Below, in pieces: positions 47,700 to 59,414 of a stretch of DNA of 64,000 nt. The stretch is from Siphonodentalium dalli (Eukaryota > Mollusca > Scaphopoda > Gadilida > Siphonodentaliidae). The number at the start of each line of letters is the position of its first letter. Position 1 is the first letter of the stretch. The notes under the pieces were generated by a model that did not search any database, was not told where the DNA came from, and saw only the letters and a program-made list of their open reading frames with translations. The DNA lies in the NCBI GenBank assembly GCA_032622095.1, contig CP136064.1:189521794-189585793 (forward strand), given 5' to 3'. The translations under genes were made by a program, and so were the position numbers.

Positions 47700-49441
47700 T
47701 CCTAACTGTGGCAAAGTTACAACCTGACATGCCCCCATTTTTTAATGGTGGACCCCATACAAACAAATTTTAATCCCAACTCTCCAATATACACAAAATG
47801 CCATTTCTTGATTGGTCGAACCCATTTTAACAAATCGTGTAACCCAGTCCCAAGTAACACAAGGACCCTTCCTACTAGTTACTACATATAAGCTAAATAG
47901 GACTGATGGCTCTTGGGGAGGAGCCAGTTTAAGAATTACTATGGGGGAAGAGTTATGTCCCTGGTCGCACCCCAATTTGACCTGGTGAACCCATTTCAAC
48001 AGATCTGAATCCCAGTCACCCAAGGACTCTCTATACCAAAATGTATGCTAAATATGCCAAATTGTTCTTGAGAAGATGTTTTAAAAATAACTAATGAGGG
48101 AAAGAATTATGTCCGTGGCTCTGACACTATTTGACCCAGTGATCCAATTCTGAATCAAATCTGAATCCTTGTCACCCATTCCAAATATAAGCTGAATAGG
48201 CCTGATGGTTCTTGATAGGAAGACATTTTAAGAATTACAATGGATGGACACGTTATGTCCCTGGCTCCGCCCTTATTTGCTCAGGTGATCTCATTTTAAC
48301 ACATCTGTATCCCTGTCACCCAACGACCTTCCATACCAATTATAAGCTAAATAGCCCCGATGATTCTTGAGAAGATATTTTAAGAATAACTATGGATGGA
48401 AAGAGTTAGGTCCCTAACTATGCCACTTTTTTGACCATGTGACCCCCATTTGAACAGAACTGAATCCCAGCCACCTAGGGACCATTCACACAAAATATGT
48501 CTCAATTCTTCATTTCAGGTAAGCTAAGAAACATGCTTCCTTCTTTCTCATTCAGTTTCCCATATGTATTTGCCTGAGTAAACAGGTATTTAGTTTTACT
48601 GGCCTAACTGTCAGATTCATCATTCACACTTGCCCTTGGGAGTTTGTTATCATAAGCTATGGGCCATTTATATATAAACTCTTTAACAGGCAGAGAATTT
48701 TAGGCTATTAATCAAAGGAGCTGTCATTCCAATTAGATTTTGTTAACACTGCCATTTCATTTATTACTTTAAATCAATGTGACTTCTATATGGTGTTAAG
48801 TAAACATTCTGTGCAGACACCTTTCTCATATCTCATAGAGCTCTGAGTATCTGCTAGCTGTTTGCATGTTCTTGATTTTAGACTGATTTAAACCAAATTT
48901 GGTTGAGTCACCCTGGTGGATGTTATAATGGTGTTATTTATTTTTTAAATTGAGCAGGAAATTAATCTCAATTAAAATAAAAAAAAAAAAAACTTTTTTT
49001 TTTCAAATAAAATTTTTTTTAGGTTCTTTTTATTGGGTTTTTTTTTGGAGTTCAATCTAAAAAAAATTTTGTTTAAGAGTTGTGTCCCTGGCTCTGCCCC
49101 TATTTGACCCAGTGACCCCATTTGAACAAATCTGAACCACAGTCACCCAAGGACCCTCCATACCAAATATAAGCTAAATCGGCCCAATGGTTCTTGAGAA
49201 GAAGTCATTCTAAGAATTACTATGGAGGAATAGAGTTATGGCCCTGCTTTCGCATGTATTGACCCAGTGACCTCATTTGAATGTGAATGTGAGTCACCTA
49301 GGGAACATCCACACCAAATATGAACCCATTCGGTCTTATGGTTCTGAAGAAGAAGAGGTTTAAAGAATTGTTGACGGATGGACGGACGGACGAGGAGTGA
49401 TGACTATAGCTCCACCGGAGACTTCGTCTCAGGTGAGCTAA
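47700..49441. repeat. tandem ~165-bp modules ending in GGACGGACG and CTTCGTCTCAGGTGAGCTA
   Basis: About seven diverged units carry TTATGTCCCTGGCTC, TTGACCCAGTGACC, CTGAATCCCAGTCACCC, AAGCTAAAT and GGTTCTTGAGAAGA in order. The series is interrupted by an unrelated AT-rich insert at ~48540-49075 and ends with GATGGACGGACGGACG and GAGACTTCGTCTCAGGTGAG. Same architecture as the array at 44090-44876, but another sequence family. Confidence 0.85.
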
Positions 49442-50428
49442 TAAAAGCAGACGACAGAGAGAAAAACAGATAATACAAGAGCAGAATGGTTCATATTCAT
49501 AAGTGGGAAATGTTCAGGGAAGTACTTATCAATGAGTATTAGTATAGAAAGGGTTGAATAATTATATGTATAGCAGTACACGCCTCTTCTCACAGTTGCA
49601 AGAAATAAGTAGTATACACCATTAGGACTTGTTTATAGTTGAAAAAGACCACTAGAATGGCTGTAAGCTAGTGATATTAAACTATAAACAATTCTTAAAG
49701 TGATGTGAAACATTTCACTGAGGTGTTCCGATTGGAATAACAAATAATCATACCAAATGCTGTGACATGGACGACAAATAGATTTCCTCAGTCAATTCCC
49801 AAACTAATGTTCGAGTGTTTTACATAACTAAAGCTTCTGTTGAAATTTGTGTTTGGAGATAATCTTGGATGGATCTAAAAATAACTAAGTTCTCATTACA
49901 CAATGACTCATATCTCTCAAGAAATAGAACTGATTGATATGACATTTTGCATAGTTAGTATATCACCTCAGTGATCAGTTTGAATCATTTGATTGGAGTT
50001 ACTCTTGAACGAGTGCCACTTTATGGGAAAAATGTTGAATTAAAAAAAACACAGTTGAGATTTCAAACTGCAAAATTTGGTCAGTAACCCTTCTAAACTT
50101 GAATCTTCACAATTGATAACAGTCGAATGCATATGTTATCATTTATGCAAGGCTTCCATACTCTTAACACTATGATCAGAACATGTTAAACCTTCCATGA
50201 CTGGAGCTTCCTGAAAATTTGCAAAAACCCTGTGCCAAAGCGTTCTCTTATAAATATTAGAGAATCCATGGGCCTAAAAATATTTACATTGATCTTGTAA
50301 GCCAGTGTATTCTCTTACATATGTGGGGCTCCCTATGGCACAGGATATTTAATGCTGCACCAGCGCAGCTCCTGTCATGAAAGGGTTAACCTATGTATGT
50401 TCTGTACTTTTGTGCTCTAACTTTCATA
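49442..50428. other. no gene seen; PELP1 intron
   Basis: AT-rich intronic sequence. Nothing recognised. Confidence 0.4.
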
Positions 50429-51762
50429 GGCCAAAAAAAAAAAGGGTTTTGATTCTCGGGCAATTTTTTTGGAGAATCGATGAGGGAGCGAGGGTTTTAT
50501 TTTTATTTTTTTATTTTTGTTATGGGGATAATGCCCATAGTTAGCATGGGTTATTATACCTTGACTGGTTAAAAAAATTAAGGAGAACATTGTTTTGATA
50601 TAAACTAATGTATTCCACTATAAAGAATGACCAATTATCACATTATACTACCCTACATCATATATATATTGTTGGTATATTTGATATATATATGTACCTT
50701 CTTACTAGTATAGTATATATCTATTTATATCAGACCTGTTTACTTTCATAATTGGAAATAGGGAGATTTGTCCTCAGAAATAGGGATTTAGTGAAAAATA
50801 GGGAGATTTTTTTTTTAAATGTCATAGACTGTTTGTTGCTACTGTTTGTTGCATTTAATTTACATCTGCCACACCTCAGTTACATGTTTCTTGATTTTCT
50901 GCATTCAAAGGCACACTCTTTCGGTAGTATTCACAGTTTAGTACATCTATGATCTATGCACAATTAACGGCCTTGACACTGACTACCGAGTGTCTCTAAT
51001 TTCTAAAATCACTGAATCATAGGGAATAAAATTACGATTTTTCGGTTATGGATCACGCTTTATTTCCAACAAGCCAAAATACAACGATTAAAAATATATT
51101 TGCACACTATAAAATGGTGCTCTCGGATAATTTTGTCGCCAAATATATTCAGTAACATTGGTGAATTTAACTTAATTAAAGAGAATACGTATGGACAGAT
51201 TTGTTTGAGGTCCGTTCGATTCTCGTTCTCTGTTATAAAACACGGAATACAACAAAGACGGAAACGGAACTAAAACAATCAAATTTTAAATCGGGATTAT
51301 ACATTTTATATCTATCTATATACTTTAATATTTATCCATCTATACTATAGTGACTATATATGCTAGCCATAAAAACTTCAAATACTATTAAATTAAACCA
51401 GCATACACATCGCCAATACGCACCATATTTCTTTCCGGTTTGCGTTCCCGAAATTGGAAATCATTATTGTTTACAGCACGGAAACACATTTGACTTAATA
51501 AACTTTTGGGCAGCTTGTGGTGACAATATACCTGGTAGTTATCGTTGCCTAGTGTCTGTTGTTGAATACCAACACATACACCATTGTATGTCTATCATAT
51601 TCGATGTTTGAAACATAACTAATTTCTCTTTTCTAGTTTCCCATTTTCATGTTATCATTTGACAGCATCGGTCAATTTGAAAATCATAATAAAATACTTC
51701 AACGCGGGCCTTTTTTCCAGACGCGGCTATGCCCGAGAATCAAAACTTTTTTTTTTTGGCCT
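50429..51762. mobile_element. DNA element with GGCCAAAAAAAA inverted ends
   Basis: The left end GGCCAAAAAAAAAAAGGG is followed by TTTTGATTCTCGGGCA. The right end reads TGCCCGAGAATCAAAA, then a T run and GGCC. ~33-bp inverted ends, 1.33 kb, no target duplication evident and no coding frame of note. Lies in a PELP1 intron. Confidence 0.7.
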
Positions 51763-52374
51763 TACTGTGATATTTGAAAATGCCATTTGTTAAAGACATA
51801 TTATGTACTTGTTCGGGTGAGTGAACTGATAAGTTAGTATTCAGGCACTATGCCAATTGGAAGAGTGCAACATTCTACTAACAACTCAGAAAATCTGAAT
51901 CAAATCGACCGTACCACTCCATAGAAATCATCGTCATAACTACAACAATTGTAAATATTTACTACTCGATTCGGGATGCATCTATCAGCAATAAACTAAC
52001 GAAAACTATTTCACCATGGAGCGTCACTGCATTTAATTAAAATATAAGAATGACGGCATGTGTTGTCAATTTAGATATAATATTTGTAAAAATAACTATT
52101 TTGAACAAGATTAATCTCCATTTCTATTTGATTACCCTACCAGAGTGTCTCACATCACTTTAATTGGTGCTCACTCAAGTTGAGCACTCACTACCTGAAT
52201 GGCAATTATACATAGGGTGGATTAGTTTTCAGGAAAAAGGATTCTTAGTAATTAAACTCCTCCCTGGAGGATTATCCTTGTGCTCTCATATATGGATTAG
52301 TTTTCAGAGAGAGAATACCCATGGAATATTTCACAATTGAACCAGATTTAACCCATATATTTTCAACAAAATAC
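51763..52374. other. no gene seen; PELP1 intron
   Basis: Nothing recognised apart from a small palindromic phrase CTCCTCCCTGGAGGA near 52256-52272. Confidence 0.35.
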
Positions 52375-52637
52375 CTTAAGGCTGTGGTCGTTGCACCCCG
52401 CCTGTAATAAAGGAACAGCACACTGCAGAATGGATGGTACCAGTGGGTGGCTATGTATTGCACATGCTGCAAGGACCTTGTGTAGCTGCTTTCGACAATC
52501 GGCATCCTTATAAGGTATGGGCGGAGCTGCTGTGTTATTCTGGACATCCATCACTACTGACAGAATAACTTCGTATATTTTATTCAGTGACTTTGGTTTC
52601 ATAATCACAGAATTAGTTGTCACTATCCACTTCAAAG
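52375..52637 (-). CDS. PELP1: PELP1 exon (helical RIX1/NUC202 region)
   Basis: The acceptor CTTATTTCAG and donor CTTAAG|GTATTT bound 263 nt, that is 2 + 87 codons, joining a phase-1 exon upstream and a phase-0 exon downstream. The residues read ALKWIV...VMDVQNN...YKDADCRKQLHKVL...HPLVPSILQCAV...SLK. They match PELP1 segments (LRGLSRTILMCG, VMGVQQG, SSRCRRELYCLLLALL, ACALQAFSLGQREDSLEV) in order. This part forms helical repeats of the RIX1-like scaffold. Confidence 0.9.
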
Positions 52638-52848
52638 CTGAAATAAGTGAAAGTAGGATCTATCATAACCATTTAATTCAAAATGGACAGCATAGAGTAA
52701 ACAGAAATGGAATGAATGACAGACGTTACTGATTGATTCCTAAATATATAAATAAATAAACAACAATCTTGTGTAGTGTAAAACCCACCATCGTCCTCTT
52801 AAAATGCTTGAATTAAGGCCAAAGAAAATTAAAGTCTGGTTCTGATAT

Positions 52849-53279
52849 ACAAGTCCAGGCCTGGAAATAGTGTGCCTGACATTTGCAGAATGAGGTTCCT
52901 AGAGGGTGAATTTAGTGATGCTACCCCACACAGTGGGCTAGCATCACCAAATTCACCTGTTGGGGACCTCATTCTGCTTAGGCCCTCATCTTCTGGGAAT
53001 TACATATAGTCTCAAATTAACATTGTTTTTAGTTACTTTTTCTATATCATTTTTCTATATCCCCAAATTTGCCTAAGGTGACTAATGGGTGAACATCAAC
53101 TTTTAACTGGTGAGCTTCAATCTGATCCTAGGTCTCCCATAGCAGTTGAGGCCTAAGCAGAATGAGGTTCCCGAAGTGTGAATTTGGTTTGCTAAACTGC
53201 CATGTGGGATAGCATCACTAAATTCACCCTCTGGGGAAATCATTCTGCAGATGACAGGCACACTATTTCGAGGCTTGTA
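52849..53279. mobile_element. nested palindromic MITE (palindrome within palindrome)
   Basis: The two ~130-bp outer arms (52849-52983 and 53149-53279) are complementary over GAAATAGTGTGCCTG, TGCAGAATGA, GGTGAATTTAGTGATGCTA and GCAGAATGAGGTTCC. In addition each arm is itself a hairpin in which CAGAATGAGGT and ACCTCATTCTG face each other. The centre (52984-53148) is unique. It lies in the intron between the exons at 52375 and 53785. Confidence 0.8.
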
Positions 53280-53629
53280 CAAGTTAGAAAATATTAAGGT
53301 TGGTAGGTAGACTTAAAATGTTTTTATTTTTGTTATTTTGACATTCTTATCGTTTTCTGTTTTTTTGATCAAATTTTCATGAACATTTCTTGAAAACCAT
53401 GAAAAACTTTAGGGTAGCGGTTTAAAAGTAGGGAACCGAACCACAAACATCTTTTTCTTTGGCCTTAACAATAAATACAATTGCAGACATAAAACATATG
53501 ACAACAACAAAAAACAATATTGAGATAGATATGCACCTCATAAAAATACAGAAACGCATGGAATTACAAACCTGGAAAATTATCAAGACACAAAAAAGTT
53601 AGTAGTGATAACATTGGGTATTCACTAAT
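53280..53629. other. no gene seen; PELP1 intron
   Basis: AT-rich intronic sequence. Confidence 0.35.
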
Positions 53630-53765
53630 ATATTGTATACCCAAATATGCACAGTGCAGGGTGGAAATAATAAACCTACATGCATGTTTATATAGTAATA
53701 TTGTATACCCAAATAAGCACAGTGCAGGGTGGAAATAATAAACCTACATGCATGTTTATTTGGAA
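53630..53765. repeat. two direct copies of a 68-bp unit
   Basis: TTGTATACCCAAATA and CACAGTGCAGGGTGGAAAT recur with a 68-bp period (53633 and 53701). They begin only ~20 nt inside the intron that follows the exon at 53785. Confidence 0.85.
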
Positions 53766-53784
53766 CAGTAGAGTAGTAATTCAC

Positions 53785-54191
53785 CTTTGAGAGAGGACTC
53801 TGTGAGCTCTTTGTTTGATAGTGTGTTTATCTTTCTTTGTGAGCTGATTCCTTGCGTCATTTCCAGGTAGCCACTCCTCTTTTTCTTCTTCTGTGATGAT
53901 CCACTCGTTCCATCCTTAGACTTGGAATACTTCGCACTGATCTTAATTGTGTCCGAAACAGGAGATATGTCAGTTAACAGTTCAGGAATGAGATCTTTTT
54001 CTATACATGTCACATTACTCAGTGTGCCCAATGTTTGTATCGATAGCACAAGCAAATTGTAGATTGTGACACGGAGAAATGTGAGTGGCTGGTTTTGACC
54101 ATATGATTTCTGTTTACTATTAGTCCACAATAATATCTGACACAATAAATCATTAACAACAGTGGTGTGTGTACTCAAAGCCGTTCTGCAG
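53785..54191 (-). CDS. PELP1: PELP1 exon with lysine-rich patch
   Basis: The acceptor TTCCTTTACAG and donor CTCAAAG|GTGAAT bound 407 nt, that is 1 + 135 codons + 1, which exactly fits its neighbours' phases. The protein reads RTALSTHTTVVNDLL, then FLRVTIYNLLVLSIQTLG and ELLTDISPVSDTIKI, matching PELP1 (LRTKVYAILELWVQVCG, LLTHLLSDISPPADALKL). A basic SQKKKKRSG stretch corresponds to the APKKLKLD patch of vertebrate PELP1 and may serve nuclear import. Confidence 0.92.
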
Positions 54192-54267
54192 CTGTAAAGG
54201 AAATAAAAAAATTATTAAAGTTATTCTCCAAATAACTTCTATTTATTCTTTTACAAATCACAACAAG

Positions 54268-54660
54268 AGCATCACTATGGCATGGCAAAGTATGCCGTTG
54301 GTAATTTCAACAATAGGCCATTACTCAGGTGAAAATTGGTGGGCGGAACCCAAATTTGAAGATGATCTGTATTTTGGGCTAGTAAACTCACACACCAAAT
54401 TTAATTTCATTCAATTCAGACTTACTAAAGTTATCATCCAGAAATGAAAATATAGTGCAAATTCAAATAAAAAGGGTCAAAACTCTGGTGAAAATTGACA
54501 GGCGGAACCCAATTTGAACCAGGTGAACAGATTTCCATGGTATTAAATATCTGTGCCAAGTTTTAAAAAAAGTTATCAAAAAATTAATAAAAGCTCGGAC
54601 AAATTTGTGTCCATGATCGGACAAATGGACAAGCTGATTCCAGTATACCCCCACCCCCCA
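54268..54660. repeat. single diverged unit of the CTCGGACAAATTTGTGTCC repeat
   Basis: Contains CTGTGCCAAGTT, AAAGCTCGGACAAATTTGTG, GGACAAATGGACAAGC and CCAGTATACCCCC, the same endings as the array at 44090-44876. Confidence 0.65.
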
Positions 54661-55343
54661 CAGTATACTGTGCCAGTTTGTTGAATTTATTATCTGAACA
54701 TATATCCAGTAACTACTCTTGAATGAGTACTCAGTAAACTAAGGGTTTGAGTTTGAGTTAAGGTTGAGTTTAAACCAGAATAAAACAAAGCAGGTTAAGC
54801 TAATGCCCCAAGATAGGGTTGTAAAATGAAGTTTATATATGTAGGAGTATGAATAAATTTAATCTAAATGACAGACATATAAAAATTGATTGTTCAAAGG
54901 AAACTTTCAACAGTCAGACAGCATGTGTAGTTCAAGTTGTCTGACATGGATGTCATAGAAGTAGTAACCTTAGTATGAATATACTCAATTCAATTTTGAA
55001 CTGCTGCAAACAATGAGCATTTGTGGGAAGATGGTGGATTATTTATAGTGTGGTAGTTTGAACATTATTTACAACATGGAACTATGCTCTTGCTATTATG
55101 GGACTGCTGTTGCAAGGGAGTTAACGCTAAATCCTTCTTCTCACCTTGGAGTATAAGGTCCGTGATCCACTTAAAAAATAAGGTATAAGGTAATTATCAA
55201 TGAGCAAGTGGCCTTAAAACTTCCAATTCAACCCTTTACTACGCTATTTTTCCAAATTGTAGGGGCCCCGGTCCCACTTCAAAAATACCCAGGATAACCC
55301 ATGCAAGAGTACGACCACCCTGTTAACTGTTACTAATACCAAC
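54661..55343. other. no gene seen; PELP1 intron
   Basis: AT-rich intronic sequence. The open frame running on past 55344 is intron read-through, not exon, as judged by phase. Confidence 0.45.
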
Positions 55344-55567
55344 CATAAGATGAGACTTCGCAGAGTTAACAGAGCAGAGTTATGAATTGTGGGTAACACT
55401 GATAGTAGGACCATCCTGTCAGTTGTTTTCCGCAGTATCAACAGGTTACAACTCGTGGACAAACTGTGACATATCGCCTGAAGTATATCCTCAATTGGAA
55501 CATGTGCCACAGTAACTGCATCCTCTATGAGCAGCTGCTGCAGACATTTTGTGAATGTTGTATAATA
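55344..55567 (-). CDS. PELP1: PELP1 exon with LXXLL motif
   Basis: The acceptor TTCTCGTCCAG and donor CTTATG|GTTGGT bound 224 nt, that is 74 codons + 2. The reading YYTTFTKCLQQLL...VPIEDILQAICHSLS...LPTIHNSALLTLRSLIL matches PELP1 (VSVPVQEILDFICRTLS, LLPSIHLEALDLLSALIL). LQQLL is an LXXLL nuclear-receptor box. I chose the donor GTTGGT over the later GTATTT at 55288 because only it keeps phase with the next exon and restores the match to the family. Confidence 0.92.
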
Positions 55568-57293
55568 CTGGACGAGAACCAAGGGTCTGTTGCTGTCACC
55601 AGTGTCAGGAAGGGAAAACTCTATTTTTTCTCTGTCATTATTTCGCTTGTAAGTGTCTACAAAGATGGACAATGCAGCAATTAGAGCCCTGCGAATACCA
55701 CATTTTCAATATAATCAAATATATTTCGAATTCAATAGCCATTCTATTAAATAGAATATTTCATAGTCTTGGCAAAAACGTTACAGAACCATTTGTTTAT
55801 AGACAAACACTTGGAACTACTGGATCGTCCAATGAAAATGTTCCATTGTGCTGTGGGAGGCCAAGATAAAATTATTGGCACCATCAACAATCGCATTCAA
55901 ATCAAATCAAATTTTATTTAATCGACTCATTCAACCCGCTGTCAGTTCAAAATTACTTCATGATTGGGAAATGATTAGACAGAAAACATGAACGTAATAT
56001 AATTGTTCTTGCAAAGAGATGAATATTTTTCAATCCAGTTAGTATTTTCTCCTGAGTCCTAACCTATATATGGTAATACATACCAAATAAGGAATTTACT
56101 ATATGATAGTATTGTGAGTTGAAAGTTGCAGACGCACCAAATTAGGAGTATTACAACCGACGTACACTGTGAGCGAATCTAAATAACGAAATGATGCAAA
56201 ATCTTGACTCTACAAATGAACAATTCACTCCACGTTTTGTGAGAAACTAAACAACACTCGACCTGAATTTTCTCTGACACAAAGCGTGTTTTGTGAACAA
56301 TGTCGCATTCATATCATCATTATGCTATACTATTAGTATATTCTTGAGGAAATTATCATAATTTGATAAATGTTATTTCTAATTATAACCTACAACGAAG
56401 GCCGCCCGTCCCTTTAATAATGGGTTTATTTTTCCAGTTTCTGTTGTTATAAAACCATTGCCGCTCTTTCCATGACAAGTGAACGAACTGAGGATATTAT
56501 TTTATCAAATAGGGCAAGCACATTGCAACAAAACTAAACTCCCGAATGACATCACAAAATGGAATCACTTCCTTCATTGATTTATGACAAAAGGTGGAAT
56601 TGGAGATTCATCATTGCAATAACTTTTATGCTCTTGGCTTCCTCGAAGTGAGTATAGCATTGGATCGGAGGGATTTGACACACAGTTGCTTAGAAGACAG
56701 CAGTTCCGACTACTTTCATACTACAAGGGCATTCTCATAGAAATATATTTGTGCGACAGTGCGCATGAGCAGACTGACATAGTGTGAAAAGATCAGATTG
56801 TTATCTGTGTTTGTCGTGACTGTGAGAGATGAGGGTTGGACGATAAATTTCGATAAAATACACTTTTATCTACTATTTAGACCTCAAAACAGTTGTGTGG
56901 GTGTTAAACGATTATTGTGTTGATAATTTTAGAAATTACAATTTGTAGTTTAAAAGTCGATTCAAATCTCTAGGTCAAATCGAATAATAAAATCGAATAT
57001 AGAAAATTTACAGGGGCACAGCAGCATTGAAATTTAAGGCTATTCTAGGCCATTCAGTGGCAATGTTCAAGGATTTTCAAGTCTCTATTTTGAAATTCAA
57101 GACCAATTGTATGCAATTTCAAGATCATTTTGAGTTATTTTCAAGATGCTAGTATCAATATTCAAGGCTTTTCCAGCTCCCCATGGCGTTTTAAGTACTT
57201 GCCAAGAACTGGTTATTTATCATATTCAAGGCTATTACAGGTTTTCAAGGTGCCGTCATGCTGGAATCCAGAATTATTATTATCGAACAATCA
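55568..57293. other. no gene seen; PELP1 intron
   Basis: AT-rich. Contains AATCAAATCAAATTTTATTT near 55896, resembling tails of short interspersed elements. No additional PELP1-like exon found. Confidence 0.35.
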
Positions 57294-58192
57294 TCAGTGG
57301 TGCCGATTAATCAATTTTCATTTTGAAAATCGACTTTTTTAGTTTAAATAACAATGCATATTATACAACAACACAAGAACCCTGGCATACAGCGTATTTG
57401 CAAAGAACTTATCTCAACTTAAAAGGCAATATTTTGCACCGTATTTACAGCACTAATCTAACCCAGAAACCCACCCACGCAAACATTTGTGACAATGTAA
57501 CTTTCAGTTGCGGCGTCTTTTGAGGTCGGGCCGACAGAGTAATCTAGTTCCGTCTTGGTTTCACGTCACGGGGGTTTTTCTTTTAATGTGCCGACGCATG
57601 TGTATACTCCGCGGCACGCGTGATAGCAGATGTTCAGCAGTCATGTGCTATTCCGCTTTTGAAGTTTTCAATTGGTTATGGGTATTGACAATCGAATGAA
57701 TTGAGAGATTCCCGACTTTGAATTAAGGCACGATCCCGAACTTCAAATTCAATTAATGCACGATCCCAAATTCACGAACAGGCTCACGAAGCACGTGGCC
57801 CGACGAGAGTTGTGAGTATTTTTCCGATTTTTTCGTTCAATTTGTTTAATCAAAATGATTTCTGAATCTGCTTAGTGCTTTCATAAAGTTCATAAACTAC
57901 GAGTAATTATTTTGTTTTTATTGTTTAATAGAGGCATTTTGAATTTATATGGGAGCAAATTCTCAGAACTCATGCCCTTCATTTCCGACGTGCGGTGCCC
58001 GTAAAACGGGAGTTATACTTACCATCTTACACTTACCAGACGCACCTCTTAATAGTCTCTTTTTTGGCATCTATTTACTACAAATTAAATCTCTATTTGA
58101 GATTTAATTCATGGGTTGAAAAATCGATTAATCGTCTATTATAGCCACTGATTAATCGATTTTGAAAATCCAAAATCGCGGCAAGCCTAATT
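57294..58192. mobile_element. hAT-like element with GATTAATCGATTTT ends
   Basis: The left end CAGTGGTGCCGATTAATCAA and the right end GATTAATCGATTTT...GCGGCAAGCCTA are imperfect inverted repeats. The interior has a CG-richer patch (57500-57640). Ends and limits are approximate. Confidence 0.45.
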
Positions 58193-58484
58193 ATAGGATT
58201 CATATACTTCAATCATGATTAAACTCAACGACTTTTCAAGGACCACACATTCACAAGGAATTCACTTGACACAACTTGCAACATAGATTAGACTACTAAA
58301 ATTCCTAATGTCAAAAACTTTTCAATCACAGGCAATCATTGAATTCATCAGGATGGTAGGAATTTTCATGATCACAGTGGGTATGAATTAAGTTTTACAA
58401 GATTTTTAATTATCACATATTGGTCTTAGTAAATAAACAGGCGATGTAACAAGTCATTTCCAACAATGGGCAATGTACAAGCAC

Positions 58485-58522
58485 CTGTATGTACCCTCTA
58501 TTTCCATAACCAAATAGTGCTG
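58485..58522 (-). CDS. PELP1: PELP1, predicted 38-nt microexon
   Basis: Acceptor ATTCACCCGCAG, donor ATACAG|GTGCTT. Two bases plus twelve codons (ALFGYGNRGYIQ) bridge the phase-1 end of the exon at 59264 and the phase-0 start of the exon at 55567. A bridging exon is demanded by phase. This is the only candidate I found in the interval, but its similarity to the short, variable PELP1 linker is weak. Confidence 0.5.
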
Positions 58523-58689
58523 CTGCGGGTGAATAATCATGAGTGTACATATGTACTAAAATTTTCTTGACAGACTTCCACATGCCATGAGATACATGAA
58601 ATCTGCCCCAAATTATGCAAGTCACAAAATTAGAACACATAGGACACAAATGAGAGCTTGCAGATGACTAACATATGATACCTGCTCTA

Positions 58690-58840
58690 CAGTAATGCCC
58701 CTAAATAATCGACTCCTTAACCACAGAAGAATTATGGGTAATTTTTCAGGATTTAGTCGGAAATATGGCTTGTTGACATTCATCGGAAAGCTCTCATAAT
58801 TTTGCTATGGTTAAGGAGTCAATTATTTAGGGCATTTCTG
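58690..58840. mobile_element. Tc1/mariner-like palindromic MITE, copy 3 (internally deleted)
   Basis: The left arm is complete (CAGTAATGCCCCTAAATAAT to CATCGGAAAGCTCTC). The right arm retains only the outer part ending GGGCATTTCTG. TA on both sides. Confidence 0.8.
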
Positions 58841-58903
58841 TAGCCCGATTTAACCCTTTCTACACTAAATACTCATTGATGAGTAGTTCCCTTCAGATAA
58901 TAA

Positions 58904-58928
58904 CAGTCGATTATTTAGGGCATTACTG
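58904..58928. repeat. Tc1-like MITE, terminal remnant
   Basis: AGTCGATTATTTAGGGCATT plus ACTG is the right end of the same family, standing alone 64 bp after copy 3. Confidence 0.7.
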
Positions 58929-59263
58929 TGGGACACTAATGAAGGCTTGCAAATGGCGAACAACCAGATCTGATACATGCTCTAAGTTGGCGGTGACATT
59001 GCCTGCAAATTGTGCAATTTGTGTAGTTCACAGTAATTTGAATTCGTGTGAAATTATTAAGGTAAACTAAACAAACATGGTCAAGAGATGTAGTTCTAAT
59101 GAAAAAGTAATTCGAGTCATTCAGGAATGATAAGATATCACATAATAGATAGCCGGGAAATGCAACGTAATTTCACAAAATCCACACAATTCACCATTGA
59201 TGAGTGAATTAATCGTGCGAATCATAAACCATCTGGTAAGACCACCAGGACTCATAATCGTAC
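58929..59263. other. no gene seen; PELP1 intron
   Basis: Intronic sequence. The open frame downstream of the exon at 59264 is read-through. Confidence 0.4.
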
Positions 59264-59414
59264 CTGTATCCAGCCCTTCGTATAATTCATCAAGGATGTA
59301 TTCTATCGTTGCCAGCAGCTTACTACATGCCTCGGACCAATTCTGTGATTGCCTCTCTTCCAGATTTCCTTTACCACCACAGCAGCAGAGGATGGAGTAA
59401 CAACGGATAGCGGT
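59264..59414 (-). CDS. PELP1: PELP1 exon (RIX1-like domain)
   Basis: Acceptor ATACCTTTTTCAG, donor GATACAG|GTACGA. It is 151 nt, 50 codons + 1. It begins TAIRCYSILCCCGG and contains QNWSEACSKLLATI and LDELYEGLDT. PELP1 has LACECYSRLPSLGAG, then SWEQELHSLLASLHTLLGALYEG at the same place. Part of the N-terminal RIX1 helical domain that assembles with WDR18 and TEX10 on pre-60S particles. Confidence 0.92.

Noticed and set aside
55244-55343. Extension of the PELP1 exon beyond 55344
   Set aside because: The frame stays open, but using the donor at 55288 gives phase 0, which clashes with the next exon. The donor at 55343 restores both phase and family similarity.
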